From Streptomyces fodineus (lineage in GTDB: Bacteria > Actinomycetota > Actinomycetes > Streptomycetales > Streptomycetaceae): DNA of 64,000 nt. This document shows positions 8,109 through 16,413 of this stretch, piece after piece (position 1 is the stretch's first letter; the number at the start of each line of letters is the position of its first letter). The stretch spans positions 4,836,001-4,900,000 of the forward strand of contig NZ_CP017248.1 in NCBI RefSeq assembly GCF_001735805.1, read 5' to 3'. The position numbers were made by a program, and so were the translations under genes. The notes beneath the pieces were generated by a model. That model searched no databases, had not been told where the DNA came from, and saw only the letters and a list, made by a program, of their open reading frames with translations.

Positions 8109-8903
8109 TCAGCGCTGGTCGCGCTGCCTGTTGAGGAAGCCGGTGATGATCTCCAGCCAGTGGTTCGGCTGCTCCAGGAAGGGCAGGTGTCCGCTGGTGA
8201 GCTCGGCGGTCTGCGCGCCGGGGATGGCCGCGGCCAGGTCGTACTGGAGGGCGGCCGGTATCAGGGTGTCGGCGGTGGTGACGACGACCAGGGTCGGGGC
8301 GGTGATCGCGGCGAGGTCGTCGCGGACGTCGGCGCGGCGGACCAGGTCGACCTGGGCGCCGGTGCCGGGCGGGAGGGCGGAGGCGGTCTGCTCGGCGGCC
8401 GCGCGCACCTGGGCGGGAGTGAGGGAGTTCAGCAACGGCGCGCTCACGGCCAGCTGGGTCAGGTACTGGGCGAGCAGGAGGTGCTGTCCGGTGTCGTAGA
8501 GCTGGTGCCAGATCGTGGCGGCCAGCTCGGTGCGGGTGTCCACGCGGGCGAAGGTCGCGCTCAGGACGAGCGCGGTGACCCGCTGCGGGTGGCGGACGGC
8601 CGCTCGGATCGCGACCGGGCCGCCGAGCGAGTATCCGCAGAGGGCAAACGTGTCGAGCCCTTCGGCGTCCGCCGCCGCGACGAGCTGGTCCGCCAAGGCA
8701 TCGAGCTCCAGGGGCATGGGCGTGGTGGGGGTGTGTCCTGAGCCGGGGTAGTCGACCCCGACGACGGTGTGCTGCGCGGCGAGCCCTTCCATGATCGGCC
8801 CGTAGTTGGCGTCGATGCCGCCGCCGGCGCCATGCGCGAGGAGGAGGCCGGGGCCGGAGCCGTGAACGGTGCGGGCACAGGCGGTCGGGACTGCGTTGGT
8901 CAT
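8109..8903 (-). CDS. Alpha/beta-fold hydrolase
   Basis: A 264-aa protein. The nucleophile elbow is CGYSLGG (G-x-S-x-G, Ser at about residue 90), the oxyanion region is LLAHGAGGG near residue 25, and the catalytic Asp and His candidates are in LVVVTTADTLIP and the C-terminal SGHLPFLEQPNHW. It is a single-domain hydrolase of the kind that cleaves esters or lactones. The substrate cannot be told. Its neighbour upstream on the same strand is an SDR oxidoreductase, and the two may form a small catabolic or detoxifying unit under a TetR protein. Confidence 0.87.
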   Translation of the reverse strand: MTNAVPTACARTVHGSGPGLLLAHGAGGGIDANYGPIMEGLAAQHTVVGVDYPGSGHTPTTPMPLELDALADQLVAAADAEGLDTFALCGYSLGGPVAIRAAVRHPQRVTALVLSATFARVDTRTELAATIWHQLYDTGQHLLLAQYLTQLAVSAPLLNSLTPAQVRAAAEQTASALPPGTGAQVDLVRRADVRDDLAAITAPTLVVVTTADTLIPAALQYDLAAAIPGAQTAELTSGHLPFLEQPNHWLEIITGFLNRQRDQR

Positions 8904-9036
8904 GTCGTGTCCTCAGTCGGGTGGGGATTGGCGCGGCGGTGGTCCGGCGTGTCTCGGGGGCGGGCGCGCGGGGGCCGACGCGACCGTGTGACCGTTGGCC
9001 GGCCCTGTCGGTGTGACGGGCGTTGAGGGCGAATGT

Positions 9037-9936
9037 TCACGCGCCTGCGTCGGCCGGGGTGGGTGCGTGGATTTCGCTGAGCCGGCGCACGGCCTCGGCG
9101 AGGCGGCGGTCGGTCGCTGCGCGCAGCGGGGCGACCGGGTGGCTCTGGGGGCCGATGAGCAGGCCGGTCCGGCCGGTCAGCGCGTTGTCGGTGGCGGCGA
9201 CGATCGAGGGCCTGGCTGCCGCCGACGCCGGGCCGGAGGTGGATCGCTCGAACCTGCGGCGTACCAGCGGCCACAGCAGCCGCAGGGCAGGGGAGACGAT
9301 CTTCGGGTCGGTCAGGGTGCCGTTGGTCATGTCGGTGGCGGCGCCTCCGGGGTCGGCGGCGAAGACCGACACGCCCGTGCCGGCCAGCCGGGCGGCCAGG
9401 TCCAGGGTGTAGGCGAGGTTGGCGAGCTTGGCGCGGCCGTACCAGTGGAAGCCGTAGTAGCCGCCGGGCGGCTCGACGGCGTCGAACACCCGCTTGCCGA
9501 CGGCGACCGCGCCCGAGGTCACGTTCACGATCCGGCTGGGCGCCCCGGTTGTGAGGGTGGGCAGCAGCAGTTCGGTCAGCAGGTACGGCGAGAGGTGGTT
9601 GACGACGAAGGACGCCTCGACGCCGCCCAGGGTCCGGCGCTGCGGGAACATCGCTCCGACGTTGTTGACCAGCACCGTCAGCGGTTCCCCCGAGGCGTCG
9701 TGGTCGGCGGCGATCCGGTCGGCGAGCGCGCGCACCTGGTCGAGTGAGGAGAGGTCGGCGGACAGGAACTGGCCGGCGCCGTCCGGGCCCGCCGCGTTGA
9801 TCCGCTTGACCGCTCCGGCCCCCCGTTCCGCGTCGCGCCCGACCACGGTGACCGCGTACCCGGCGGCGGCCAGCCCGAGCGCCGTCTCCAGGCCGATGCC
9901 CCCTGTGCCCGCCGTGACCACGGCTGTCTTCGTCAT
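9037..9936 (-). CDS. Short-chain dehydrogenase/reductase (SDR)
   Basis: A 299-aa protein. The cofactor motif is TAGTGGIGLETALG (a variant of TGxxxGIG), followed by NVGA at about residue 90 and NVTSGAVAV. The catalytic Y-x-x-x-K is YGRAKLANL (WYGRAK), and DPGG follows. It probably oxidises or reduces an alcohol/carbonyl with NAD(P). The start is the ATG at 9936 because a perfect ribosome binding site (GGAGGAG) ends 3-4 bases upstream. The in-frame extension to 9996 would run through the operator-like repeats, so it is rejected. Confidence 0.88.
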   Translation of the reverse strand: MTKTAVVTAGTGGIGLETALGLAAAGYAVTVVGRDAERGAGAVKRINAAGPDGAGQFLSADLSSLDQVRALADRIAADHDASGEPLTVLVNNVGAMFPQRRTLGGVEASFVVNHLSPYLLTELLLPTLTTGAPSRIVNVTSGAVAVGKRVFDAVEPPGGYYGFHWYGRAKLANLAYTLDLAARLAGTGVSVFAADPGGAATDMTNGTLTDPKIVSPALRLLWPLVRRRFERSTSGPASAAARPSIVAATDNALTGRTGLLIGPQSHPVAPLRAATDRRLAEAVRRLSEIHAPTPADAGA

Positions 9937-9957
9937 GAGCTCCTCCACCCCGACAGG

Positions 9958-10020
9958 TAATCGGATAGTCCATCCGGTTAGCTGGGACGGTAGCACACAT
10001 CCGGATCAACTATCCGGTTA
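9958..10020 (-). promoter_or_regulatory. Two operator-like palindromes upstream of the SDR gene
   Basis: The first site is TAATCGGAT-N5-ATCCGGTTA (9958-9980), 8 of 9 paired positions. The second is CATCCGGAT-N5-ATCCGGTTA (9998-10020), 7 of 9 positions. Their centres are 40 bp apart, close to four helical turns, so two dimers could bind the same DNA face. The position just before the SDR ribosome binding site suits repression. The linked TetR protein is the natural candidate but this is inferred. Confidence 0.6.
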
Positions 10021-10258
10021 GGCGTCATGAGCCCGTCCACACGACTTGGGCCGCCGCACGGGACGTCGTACGCCCCAGCCGCCCCTGCCGGCGTTCCTCA
10101 ACGTCGCCGTGACGTACCGGGGGCGCCTGCGTAAGAACTTCGTAAGGCCGCAGGGTCGGTTGAGGCCGTTCCGTGTCCGGTAGCTTCCCGAATGAATCAG
10201 CGGCACCGGACGAAACAGGCAGCACTTCGGCGCAAACGGAATACGAAAGGGCTCGACC

Positions 10259-11254
10259 GTGCAGAGAGCTGGAATAGCGAAAAGGACATGGACGGTAGTC
10301 GGTGCGACTCTCGCCTTAGCGGCCGGCGGAATTCTCACGGCTCCCGCCTCCCAAGCCGACGACGCCACTCCCATGACCGTCACACCGGCCCAGACCGCCA
10401 CCCCGACCACACCCGGCCAGAGTGAAATCCCGGGCACCACCCAGACCTTCGACGGGGACTACGTCGTGGTGGACGGTGCGAGCATGTTCGCCGGCAACTG
10501 CTTCAACGCCAGGGAAGTCAATGTCGCCAGCCGCCAGTACCGTGACTGCGGAGTCGAACGCGCCGCGCTCAACATCACCGGCCACGTACTCACCGAGTAC
10601 GACAGGGAACATCTCTTCCTCGGCAATGACTTCAACGTCCGAGGCGGCACCATCAACCTGGCGGGTGGCGTGTACCTGGGCAACCGCTTCGTGGCAAACA
10701 CCATCATCATTGAGGGCGACGCGCTCTTCGTAGGCCGCAATACGTTCGAAGGCCAGGTGTTCGTCAAGGACCCCAACCAGATCGCCGGGCAGATCTTCCG
10801 AGTCGACGACATGACGACCACGCACCAGAGCCAGGTGGCCTCCCGGGTCCGTGATCTGTTGCGTTGCACCAACACACTTCTCGAACCCCAGGTGTTCGGC
10901 CAGCTCGACACCGCAGGCGAGTTCGCGAACCCCTCCATGGACGGGCAGGTCCGCATCCATAACCTGATCGCCGCCGGGGGCGTGAACGACGAGGTCGGGC
11001 GTTGCGCCCAGCTGCTCGGCGAGGACGACTACGCGCACTTCAGCGCCATTGCCACGGTGGACGGCCCGCGGAACCCCGCGATGACCGACGGCATCACGCA
11101 CGCCGAACTCGAACTCTTCAGAGACGAGTTGACGGAGTGCAGCGAACAGATGCGGATCGCCTCTGGGCAGGGTCCGGGCGCGGCACTCGCGGCCCTGCTC
11201 GACTGCGGACAGTCGAAGACGGTGCAGGGCAAGCCGGAGGCGTCGTCCCCCTGA
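10259..11254 (+). CDS. Secreted protein of unknown function with a beta-solenoid-like middle
   Basis: A 331-aa protein with a GTG start and GAAAGGG 8 bases upstream. A signal peptide (TWTVVGATLALAAGGILTAP, cleavage near SQA-DD) is followed by a Thr/Pro-rich linker, then a middle part (about 55-170) of short alternating strands with Asn/Gly turns (LNITGHVLTEY, LFLGNDFNVRGGTINLAGG, VYLGNRFVANTIII) that looks like a right-handed beta-solenoid. The C-terminal half is helical. Six Cys residues in the mature part could form three disulfides. No catalytic motif or family is recognised. A weak promoter candidate (TTGAGG/TAGCTT) lies about 70 bases upstream. Confidence 0.8.
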   Translation: MQRAGIAKRTWTVVGATLALAAGGILTAPASQADDATPMTVTPAQTATPTTPGQSEIPGTTQTFDGDYVVVDGASMFAGNCFNAREVNVASRQYRDCGVERAALNITGHVLTEYDREHLFLGNDFNVRGGTINLAGGVYLGNRFVANTIIIEGDALFVGRNTFEGQVFVKDPNQIAGQIFRVDDMTTTHQSQVASRVRDLLRCTNTLLEPQVFGQLDTAGEFANPSMDGQVRIHNLIAAGGVNDEVGRCAQLLGEDDYAHFSAIATVDGPRNPAMTDGITHAELELFRDELTECSEQMRIASGQGPGAALAALLDCGQSKTVQGKPEASSP

Positions 11255-11261
11255 TGCCCGC

Positions 11262-11602
11262 CCGCCGCACGACGTCGGCCGGCACAGCGCCGGCGACCGC
11301 TCCCGTGATCCGGGCGGGGAGGTAGGCCGCCAGGTCGTGTGCGGTCGGTCCGTCGCCGGTACGGCGGCCGTTGATCCAGGTCATGAGGGTGACGGCGGGG
11401 TGAAGTGGGCCCCGGAGGCCGGTCCGAGCAGCGCGATGAGGACGCCCAGGCCGAAGACGGTGGCCAGTGAGTCGGCGAGCAGTTGCACGCCGGCATCCCG
11501 GGTGAGTTCGGTGGCCTGGATACCCGAGCCGACCACCACGGCGACCAGCGCCGTCGAACCGACGGCTTCGGCCAGAGCGCGGCACCCCAGAGAGGCACTC
11601 AC
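11262..11602 (-). pseudogene. Broken MIP/aquaporin-type channel gene (arsenite channel-like)
   Basis: The GTG start overlaps the arsR stop (GTGA). The frame reads LAEAVGSTALVAVVVGSG, LTRDAGVQLLADSLATVFG and SGAHFTP: the first helices and the start of the first NPA-like loop of a MIP channel. A one-base loss near 11395 moves the rest (AVTLMTWINGRRTGDGPT, LAAYLPARITGAVAGAV) into another frame. Homology ends about 11262, where the gene meets the end of the convergent secreted-protein gene, so at least half the channel, including the second NPA loop, is missing. Channels of this type next to arsR normally move As(III). This copy cannot work. Confidence 0.7.
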
Positions 11603-11928
11603 GTGAGTACCTCCGCGGCCGTCGGCGTCCTCTGGAACACGGCGAGCCGGTCGAAAGCCGGCGGCAGCACCCAGTAGTAGACCCAAGGTGCCGCGGCGCT
11701 CGCAGTCGATGAGGCCGGCCTGCCGCAGGAGCTTGAGGTGGTGGGAGATCGTCGGCTGGGACAGGTCGAAGCCGGAGTCAGTTCGCACACGCACACCTCG
11801 CCGCCCGCCCCGCGCGAGGCGATCACCGACAGCAGGCGGAGCCGGACCGGATCCCCGAGGGCCCTGGACACCTTCGCCGGCTCGGCCGCCTGTTCCTCGT
11901 CCAGCGAGGACGAGAACTTCGGCTCCAC
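11599..11928 (-). pseudogene. arsR: ArsR-family regulator with two compensating frameshifts
   Basis: The frame from a GTG at 11928 reads AKVSRALGDPVRLRLLSVIA and GGEVCVCELTPA, a typical ArsR start with the As(III)-binding CVC. A one-base loss then moves FDLSQPTISHHLKLLRQAGL and IDCERRGT into the next frame, and a one-base gain near 11680 restores the first frame (WVYYWVLPPAFDRLAVFQRT) to a normal stop. Joined, the pieces make a 109-aa ArsR. As read, about 35 residues including the recognition helix are garbled. Either the gene is inactive or both shifts are sequencing errors. The broken channel gene next to it favours true decay. Confidence 0.72.
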
Positions 11929-12238
11929 CCGCTATGCCGCCGACGAGCGCGAGGCCCTCCCCGCCGAGGCGGTCGCCCTGCGAATGCCGGGTGGAGGGCG
12001 GGCCGCACGGCGTGCGTGCGGAAGGCGTGTACGTCTACCGCCGGGATCACGGTGTGAGCTGCGAACCACTGCGGTACGGCTTCGACATCGCCGGCCCCTG
12101 AGACGTACAAGGCAGCGCGGCAGCAGCCCGTCGTTGAGACCGCCGCTGTCGTGAATGCGTCACCGATGGCGAGAACCAGTAGCCTTCCGCCGGCGTCGTA
12201 GGGCAGTGTGCCGACGGCCTGAACTGTGGGGGGACCAC
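11929..12238. other. 310-bp stretch with no supported gene
   Basis: It lies between the broken arsR and the zinc-ribbon gene. One plus-strand frame ends HGVRAEGVYVYRRDHGVSCE plus about ten residues before a stop near 12101, which looks like a possible protein tail, but it has no start or recognisable domain and overlaps the arsR remnant. The last 70 bases should hold the promoter of the zinc-ribbon gene. No repeat or hairpin stands out. Confidence 0.4.
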
Positions 12239-12898
12239 ATGAGCAGCGAGATCTACTTCAGCAACAACTACCGTGACCTGTGCGAGCGCAGCGGTACGGG
12301 GGCCGGTTTCCAGTTCGAGTTCTCGTGTTCCCGCTGCTACGACACCTGGCGCTCGCCCTTCGAGCCGTACGCCGGTGAGCGGGCCGCCACCTGGCTCGGC
12401 AAGGGCGTCGACATGGCCTGGAGCCTGCTGGGCCGGGCCGGCGGCGGGCTCACCTCCGCGGCCGACGGACTCGCGGGCGCCGGCTGGGGACCCGCCCGCG
12501 ACAAGGCTTTCGAGCGGGCGATCGGCAATGCGCAAGGACACTTCAACCGCTGTGCGCGATGCACCCACTACGTCTGCGGGCGCTGCTGGAACGCGGCGCA
12601 GGGACTGTGCCTGAACTGCGCTCCGGACACCGCGGCCGAGGCCATGGCGGCCCAGCAGCGCGGCCTGAACGACATGGCCTCGCAGCGGGCGTACGCCGTG
12701 GGCCAACAGGCCGGCCAGGGGTACGACCCCAGCATGCCCCGGCAGCTGGTCTGCCCCCAGTGCCGCACCGAGACCCGCGGCGCCGCCTTCTGCTCCGGCT
12801 GCGGCCATCACCTGGCCCAGTCCACCGCGTGCGCCTCCTGCTCCGCCGTCGTGCCGGACGGCGCGGCCTTCTGCCCGGGGTGCGGCAGTCGGCAGTAG
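12239..12898 (+). CDS. Multi-zinc-ribbon protein
   Basis: A 219-aa protein. The ATG is preceded by a GGGGGGAC ribosome binding site. It holds several Cys pairs: CSRC (about 31-34), CARC...CGRC...CLNC (about 104-127), and a C-terminal double zinc ribbon (CPQC...CSGCG and CASC...CPGCG). The middle contains Gly/Ala-rich helices that may touch membrane. Such double-ribbon proteins are usually adaptors or sensors that bind protein or nucleic acid. No enzyme motif is present. It is not clearly in an operon, as both neighbours point elsewhere. Confidence 0.82.
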   Translation: MSSEIYFSNNYRDLCERSGTGAGFQFEFSCSRCYDTWRSPFEPYAGERAATWLGKGVDMAWSLLGRAGGGLTSAADGLAGAGWGPARDKAFERAIGNAQGHFNRCARCTHYVCGRCWNAAQGLCLNCAPDTAAEAMAAQQRGLNDMASQRAYAVGQQAGQGYDPSMPRQLVCPQCRTETRGAAFCSGCGHHLAQSTACASCSAVVPDGAAFCPGCGSRQ

Positions 12899-12990
12899 CA
12901 CCGTAACGATGGGGTAGGCGGGCTGGGTACCGCCGGCGGACAGAACGAGCCATCGGCGCCGAGCGCGGCGCGCACCAGCCCGGAGGCCCA

Positions 12991-13668
12991 TCAGAGACCG
13001 CGCGCGGACCGGCGGGCACGACGGCCCTCGTGCTCCGCCGCGGAACTCTCTTCGAGCCGCCCGAGCAGGAACGGCAGGACTCCCCGCTCCAGCAGGGCCA
13101 GTTCCCACTCCTCACGTGCCCGCGCCGCGTCTGTGACCGCATCCTCAGGCGCGTCAGGCTGATCGGCCGGCCGCCTCCGAGCGGCCGCCACGACGAAGTA
13201 CGCGAGGTCCCCGATCGCCCCTCCCACGGCCACGGCCCCGGCGATCAGGCCCGACGTGACCAGTCCTTCGCCGATGTAGGGACGGCCTCCAAGGGCCAGC
13301 AGGACGAACCCGGTGATCAGGCACACGGCGGCGGCAGCGACGGCCAGACTCGTCACGAGCACTGCCAGCACCGGCAACGGGCCGCCGCCGGCGCCCGACA
13401 CACCGGTTTCCGGCCCGTCGCTCGCGCTGCGGTCCTCCGTCCCGGCGGCCACGCCGGCCCGCGCCTCGACGAACTCGCGATACTCGACGGCCGCAGCGGA
13501 AACGATGTCGTCCCGGGCCTGGAGCGCTCGCGTACGCAGCCGTCCGCGGTCGAGCGTCCCGCCAGGTCGGCGCAGCGCGTCAGCGACCTGCGGGGACTGC
13601 AAGCCCTGCTCCAGAGCCCGCTCGAACGTCGCACGGATCTCTGCCTCGGGCAGTTCCGGTGTTCGCAT
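12991..13668 (-). CDS. Membrane protein of unknown function, two or three helices
   Basis: A 225-aa protein. The N-terminal 80 residues are charged and helical, followed by about three hydrophobic segments (VLAVLVTSLAVAAAAVCLIT, GLVTSGLIAGAVAVGGAIGD, LAYFVVAAARRR) and a charged C-terminus with RAREEWELALLERGVLPFLL. I chose the ATG at 13668. An upstream GTG at 13704 would add 12 residues. A TTGCGCAA palindrome sits 96 bases before the start, as before the neighbouring stress and envelope genes. The function is unknown. Confidence 0.68.
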   Translation of the reverse strand: MRTPELPEAEIRATFERALEQGLQSPQVADALRRPGGTLDRGRLRTRALQARDDIVSAAAVEYREFVEARAGVAAGTEDRSASDGPETGVSGAGGGPLPVLAVLVTSLAVAAAAVCLITGFVLLALGGRPYIGEGLVTSGLIAGAVAVGGAIGDLAYFVVAAARRRPADQPDAPEDAVTDAARAREEWELALLERGVLPFLLGRLEESSAAEHEGRRARRSARGL

Positions 13669-13763
13669 CTGTCCCCCGAACCTCGGTGTGTGACTCGGCC
13701 GCACGGCGTACGAACCGGCCAGACGAGTACCGTCAGGAATGGGCGAGTCTAAGAGTTCCCCAA

Positions 13764-13771
13764 TTGCGCAA
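13764..13771. promoter_or_regulatory. TTGCGCAA palindrome, copy 1
   Basis: Perfect palindrome, extended to ATTGCGCAAT (13763-13772), in the gap upstream of the minus-strand membrane-protein gene and just past the TatA stop. It is one of six copies in 6 kb. Confidence 0.6.
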
Positions 13772-13795
13772 TCTTTAAAGTGCAGCGGCAGGCCC

Positions 13796-13987
13796 TCACC
13801 TCGGAGCCGCAGGTCCTGCTCGATGGGCGCTGCCTTCGTCCTTCATGGCTTTGGCCTCGCTCTTGAGGATGCGCATCGACTTGCCCAGCCCGCGCGCGGC
13901 CTCGGGCAGCTTCTTCGAGCCGAACAGCACGATCACGACGATCGCCACCACCAGCAGGTGCCAGGGTTCCAACCCGTTGCGGAGCAT
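13796..13987 (-). CDS. tatA: TatA/E-type twin-arginine translocase subunit (extra copy)
   Basis: A 63-aa protein. One N-terminal membrane helix (WHLLVVAIVVIVLFGSKKLP) is followed directly by the amphipathic helix AARGLGKSMRILKSEAKAMK. The F-G-x-x-x-L-P hinge is the TatA/E signature. It stands alone, without tatB, tatC or a substrate gene beside it, so it is probably a paralogue of the housekeeping tatA. The ATG is preceded by GGGTGGGCGG. An upstream in-frame start (14068) would spoil the N-terminal helix position. A TTGCGCAA site lies 74 bases upstream, which suggests conditional expression. Confidence 0.88.
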   Translation of the reverse strand: MLRNGLEPWHLLVVAIVVIVLFGSKKLPEAARGLGKSMRILKSEAKAMKDEGSAHRAGPAAPR

Positions 13988-14060
13988 TCCGCCCACCCCT
14001 TCTCCATGCCGGCGGCGGTGCGGGCCAGGCGTGCCGTACCTGCCGCCAACTGTTGCTACC

Positions 14061-14068
14061 TTGCGCAA
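14061..14068. promoter_or_regulatory. TTGCGCAA palindrome, copy 2
   Basis: Perfect palindrome in the gap between the LCP gene stop and the tatA start, 74 bases before the tatA ATG. Confidence 0.6.
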
Positions 14069-14110
14069 CCGTACAAGCCCTGGTCGGATCCGTCGCCGCT
14101 CGGCAGGGCC

Positions 14111-15841
14111 TCATTCATCGGAGTCGGGCTTGTTCCGTGCCGCCGCGTAGGCCTGGGACGGTGTCATGGAGACGCCGTTCAGGCTGACCGTCTTGTAGGG
14201 GCTGACCTTGGCGCAGGTCTTGGCCTGGTCGGCGGTGGAGGCGTGGGCGCCTCCGACGGCGGCCTTGGTGTCGGCGGGAGCGGGTGCGGAACTGCCGCCG
14301 GGAAAGCCGGTGCCGCTGGGCCAGTCGCTGCCGATCACCAGGGTCAGGCCGCTGCCGGTGCCCTGCTTCAGGTGCGCGGAGGACAGCCCGAGCGCCTTGG
14401 CGACCGTCTGCGCCTCGTCCTTCTGACCGCTGCCGTAGGCGAGGGTGGTGGTCGTCGCGGGGCTCGGCGCGTTGGCCGTGGTCGTGGCGGAGCTGAAGCC
14501 CTGGTCGGTCAGCGCCGTCGCGATGTCCGAGGCACGGCCGGTGACCGCGGTGCCGTTCTCGACCGTAACGGCGATCTGCGACGCGGGGACGGCCGGGGCC
14601 GTGGGCTTCGCGGTCGCCGAGGCCGCCGCGGACTTCTGGCCGGAATCCGTGGTCAATGACTGGTCGTTGGCGATGGTGGCGAACAGGGTCTTGGCGCCCG
14701 GGCCCACGACGAGCCGTTCCCTGTTGTTCGGGTCGGCGGCCGTCTGCATCGTCGTGAACGTCAGCCGCTTGGTCGGCACCTTGTTCACGTCCGACGCGAG
14801 CGAGATCAGCTTGCTCACGCTGCCCAGGCCGTCGTCCACGGTCAGCGCCTTGGTGGCGGCGTCGGCCAGGCCGTAGACGGCCGTGGGGTCGGTGAGCGTG
14901 CCCGCGCTCTTGAACTTGCGGATCAACGAGCTGAGGAAGAGGTGCTGGGTCGTCGTACGGCCCAGGTCGCTGCCGTCGCCGAAGCCGTGCCGGGAGCGGA
15001 CGAAGGCCAGCGCCGCCACGCCCTTGAGGGTGTGGGTGCCCTTGGCCAGCTTCAGGTGCGAGTACGTGTCGTAGACGTTGTCGCTGACACAGACGGAGAC
15101 ACCGCCGACCGCGTCCGACATCTTCACGACGCCGGAGAAGTCGAGTTTGACGAAGTGGTCGATCGGGATGCCGGTGAGCTGGTGGACGGTGGCCACCTGA
15201 CAGGCGGGACCGTACTGCAGCGCGCTGTTGATCTGGCCGTAGTAACCGGACGTGGACTGGCCGCTCTCACTGTCCTTGCAGGCCGGGACCTTCGTCATGG
15301 TGTCCCGCGGGATGCTCATCACCGTCGCGTTGGAACGGTCCGCAGAGATGTGCACCACCATCTCCACGTCCGCGTTGCTGCCCGTCTGCACCCCGGTCTT
15401 CGCACAACCACCGCCGAGCCGGCAGTCGGCCTGGCTGGTACGGCCGTCCGAGCCCATGACCAGGATGTTGATCGGGGTGCGGCCGAAGGCGTCGGCCTTC
15501 TCCATGCCGCCCTTGCCGTCGAGCGCGACGCTGTTGATGTTGCCGTTCAGGTGCTGGTAGAACCACCAGCCCACGCCGGCGGTGATGACGATCAACACGG
15601 ACAGGGTGATCGCGGCGACCTTGAGCACCCGCCGGACGCGCCCGACGGGATGTGCGCGGCGCCGCGACCGGCTTTCGCCCCGAGACCGGGTTCCACCGCG
15701 AGAGCGGGAAGCCGCCCGGGCCGCGGCCCGGCCGCCCGGTGGGCGCGTGCCCTCCGCCTCGGACGTACGCTGTCCGGGCACCCGGGTGGTGGTGCGGCTG
15801 CGCGTGGCCTGGCCGGTCGGGCCGTCCCACGGGTCGCTCAT
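14111..15841 (-). CDS. LytR-CpsA-Psr (LCP) family cell-wall ligase with LytR C-terminal domain
   Basis: A 576-aa protein. A basic cytoplasmic N-terminus (1-70) and one transmembrane helix (about 71-98) precede the LCP catalytic domain (about 120-310), which starts INILVMGSDGRTSQ and contains MSIPRDTM and VAALAFVRSRHGFGDGSDLG with the conserved Arg/Asp residues that bind polyprenyl pyrophosphate. A LytR_C domain (about 420-510, ITVENGTAV...) follows. LCP enzymes transfer glycopolymers such as teichoic acids from lipid carriers onto peptidoglycan outside the membrane. The ATG at 15841 is chosen for its GGGAG...GGAAG binding site, while an in-frame ATG at 15883 has none. A TTGCGCAA site lies 112 bases upstream. 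Confidence 0.9.
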   Translation of the reverse strand: MSDPWDGPTGQATRSRTTTRVPGQRTSEAEGTRPPGGRAAARAASRSRGGTRSRGESRSRRRAHPVGRVRRVLKVAAITLSVLIVITAGVGWWFYQHLNGNINSVALDGKGGMEKADAFGRTPINILVMGSDGRTSQADCRLGGGCAKTGVQTGSNADVEMVVHISADRSNATVMSIPRDTMTKVPACKDSESGQSTSGYYGQINSALQYGPACQVATVHQLTGIPIDHFVKLDFSGVVKMSDAVGGVSVCVSDNVYDTYSHLKLAKGTHTLKGVAALAFVRSRHGFGDGSDLGRTTTQHLFLSSLIRKFKSAGTLTDPTAVYGLADAATKALTVDDGLGSVSKLISLASDVNKVPTKRLTFTTMQTAADPNNRERLVVGPGAKTLFATIANDQSLTTDSGQKSAAASATAKPTAPAVPASQIAVTVENGTAVTGRASDIATALTDQGFSSATTTANAPSPATTTTLAYGSGQKDEAQTVAKALGLSSAHLKQGTGSGLTLVIGSDWPSGTGFPGGSSAPAPADTKAAVGGAHASTADQAKTCAKVSPYKTVSLNGVSMTPSQAYAAARNKPDSDE

Positions 15842-15952
15842 CTTCCACTCCCATGAACGGTCGGGCTCGTCAGGCCGGGCCATCGGGGGTACGGCCGGGC
15901 ATGCGCGGCTGGGTACGGACAGGCGAGGGTGGGCCCCACCTCGATTGCGTAG

Positions 15953-15960
15953 TTGCGCAA
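15953..15960. promoter_or_regulatory. TTGCGCAA palindrome, copy 3
   Basis: Perfect palindrome upstream of the LCP gene. A second half-site GATTGCG starts at 15943, making a larger inverted repeat (GATTGCG-N6-CGCAATC). Confidence 0.6.
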
Positions 15961-16068
15961 TCTAACAAACCCGTGGCCCGGGTTGTACAGGTCCTTACGT
16001 ATCTCACGGGTGAGGAGTCTCATGAGCGGGTGGACCGGCGCCCCTACGCCCGTTCAGGTCCGGCTGCC

Positions 16069-16365
16069 TCAGCGATCGTTCCTTCCGTACCTCGCGATGA
16101 TCCACGCGGCGCCACGTTCCGCCAGGGCTCGCCTCCGTCCCCGGCGCGAGCGCCGGCCGGCGAGGCGTGGGGGCGGAGCCTGCGTCGGCATGGCCGCCAC
16201 GGTTGCCAGACGGCCGGCGGCGCGGGCCAGCTCCGCCTGCAACCCCCGGCGCCGCTCGGAGGAACCCGCTCTCAATAACGCCGCATAAAGCCCTTCGACC
16301 TCGGCCAGGGCCGCCCCCAGCCGCATATTCGCATCACGCACTCGCCGAATGTCACCGCGCGGCAT
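16069..16365 (-). CDS. Small basic helical protein, function unknown
   Basis: A 98-aa protein. It starts MPRGDIRRVRDANMRLGAAL, is rich in Arg/Ala/Leu, is predicted to be helical throughout the first 65 residues, and has a very basic second part (RRSRRGRRRALAERG). There is no membrane segment or known motif. It could bind nucleic acid (inference from charge). The chosen ATG at 16365 follows GGAGGAAGGG. A GTG at 16389 would add eight residues. A TTGCGCAA copy sits 52 bases before the start, which supports it being a true gene of the same regulon. Confidence 0.58.
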   Translation of the reverse strand: MPRGDIRRVRDANMRLGAALAEVEGLYAALLRAGSSERRRGLQAELARAAGRLATVAAMPTQAPPPRLAGRRSRRGRRRALAERGAAWIIARYGRNDR

Positions 16366-16413
16366 GAACACCCTTCCTCCCCCGATCACGGGTCTTACCT
16401 CCGCTGACCGCGA

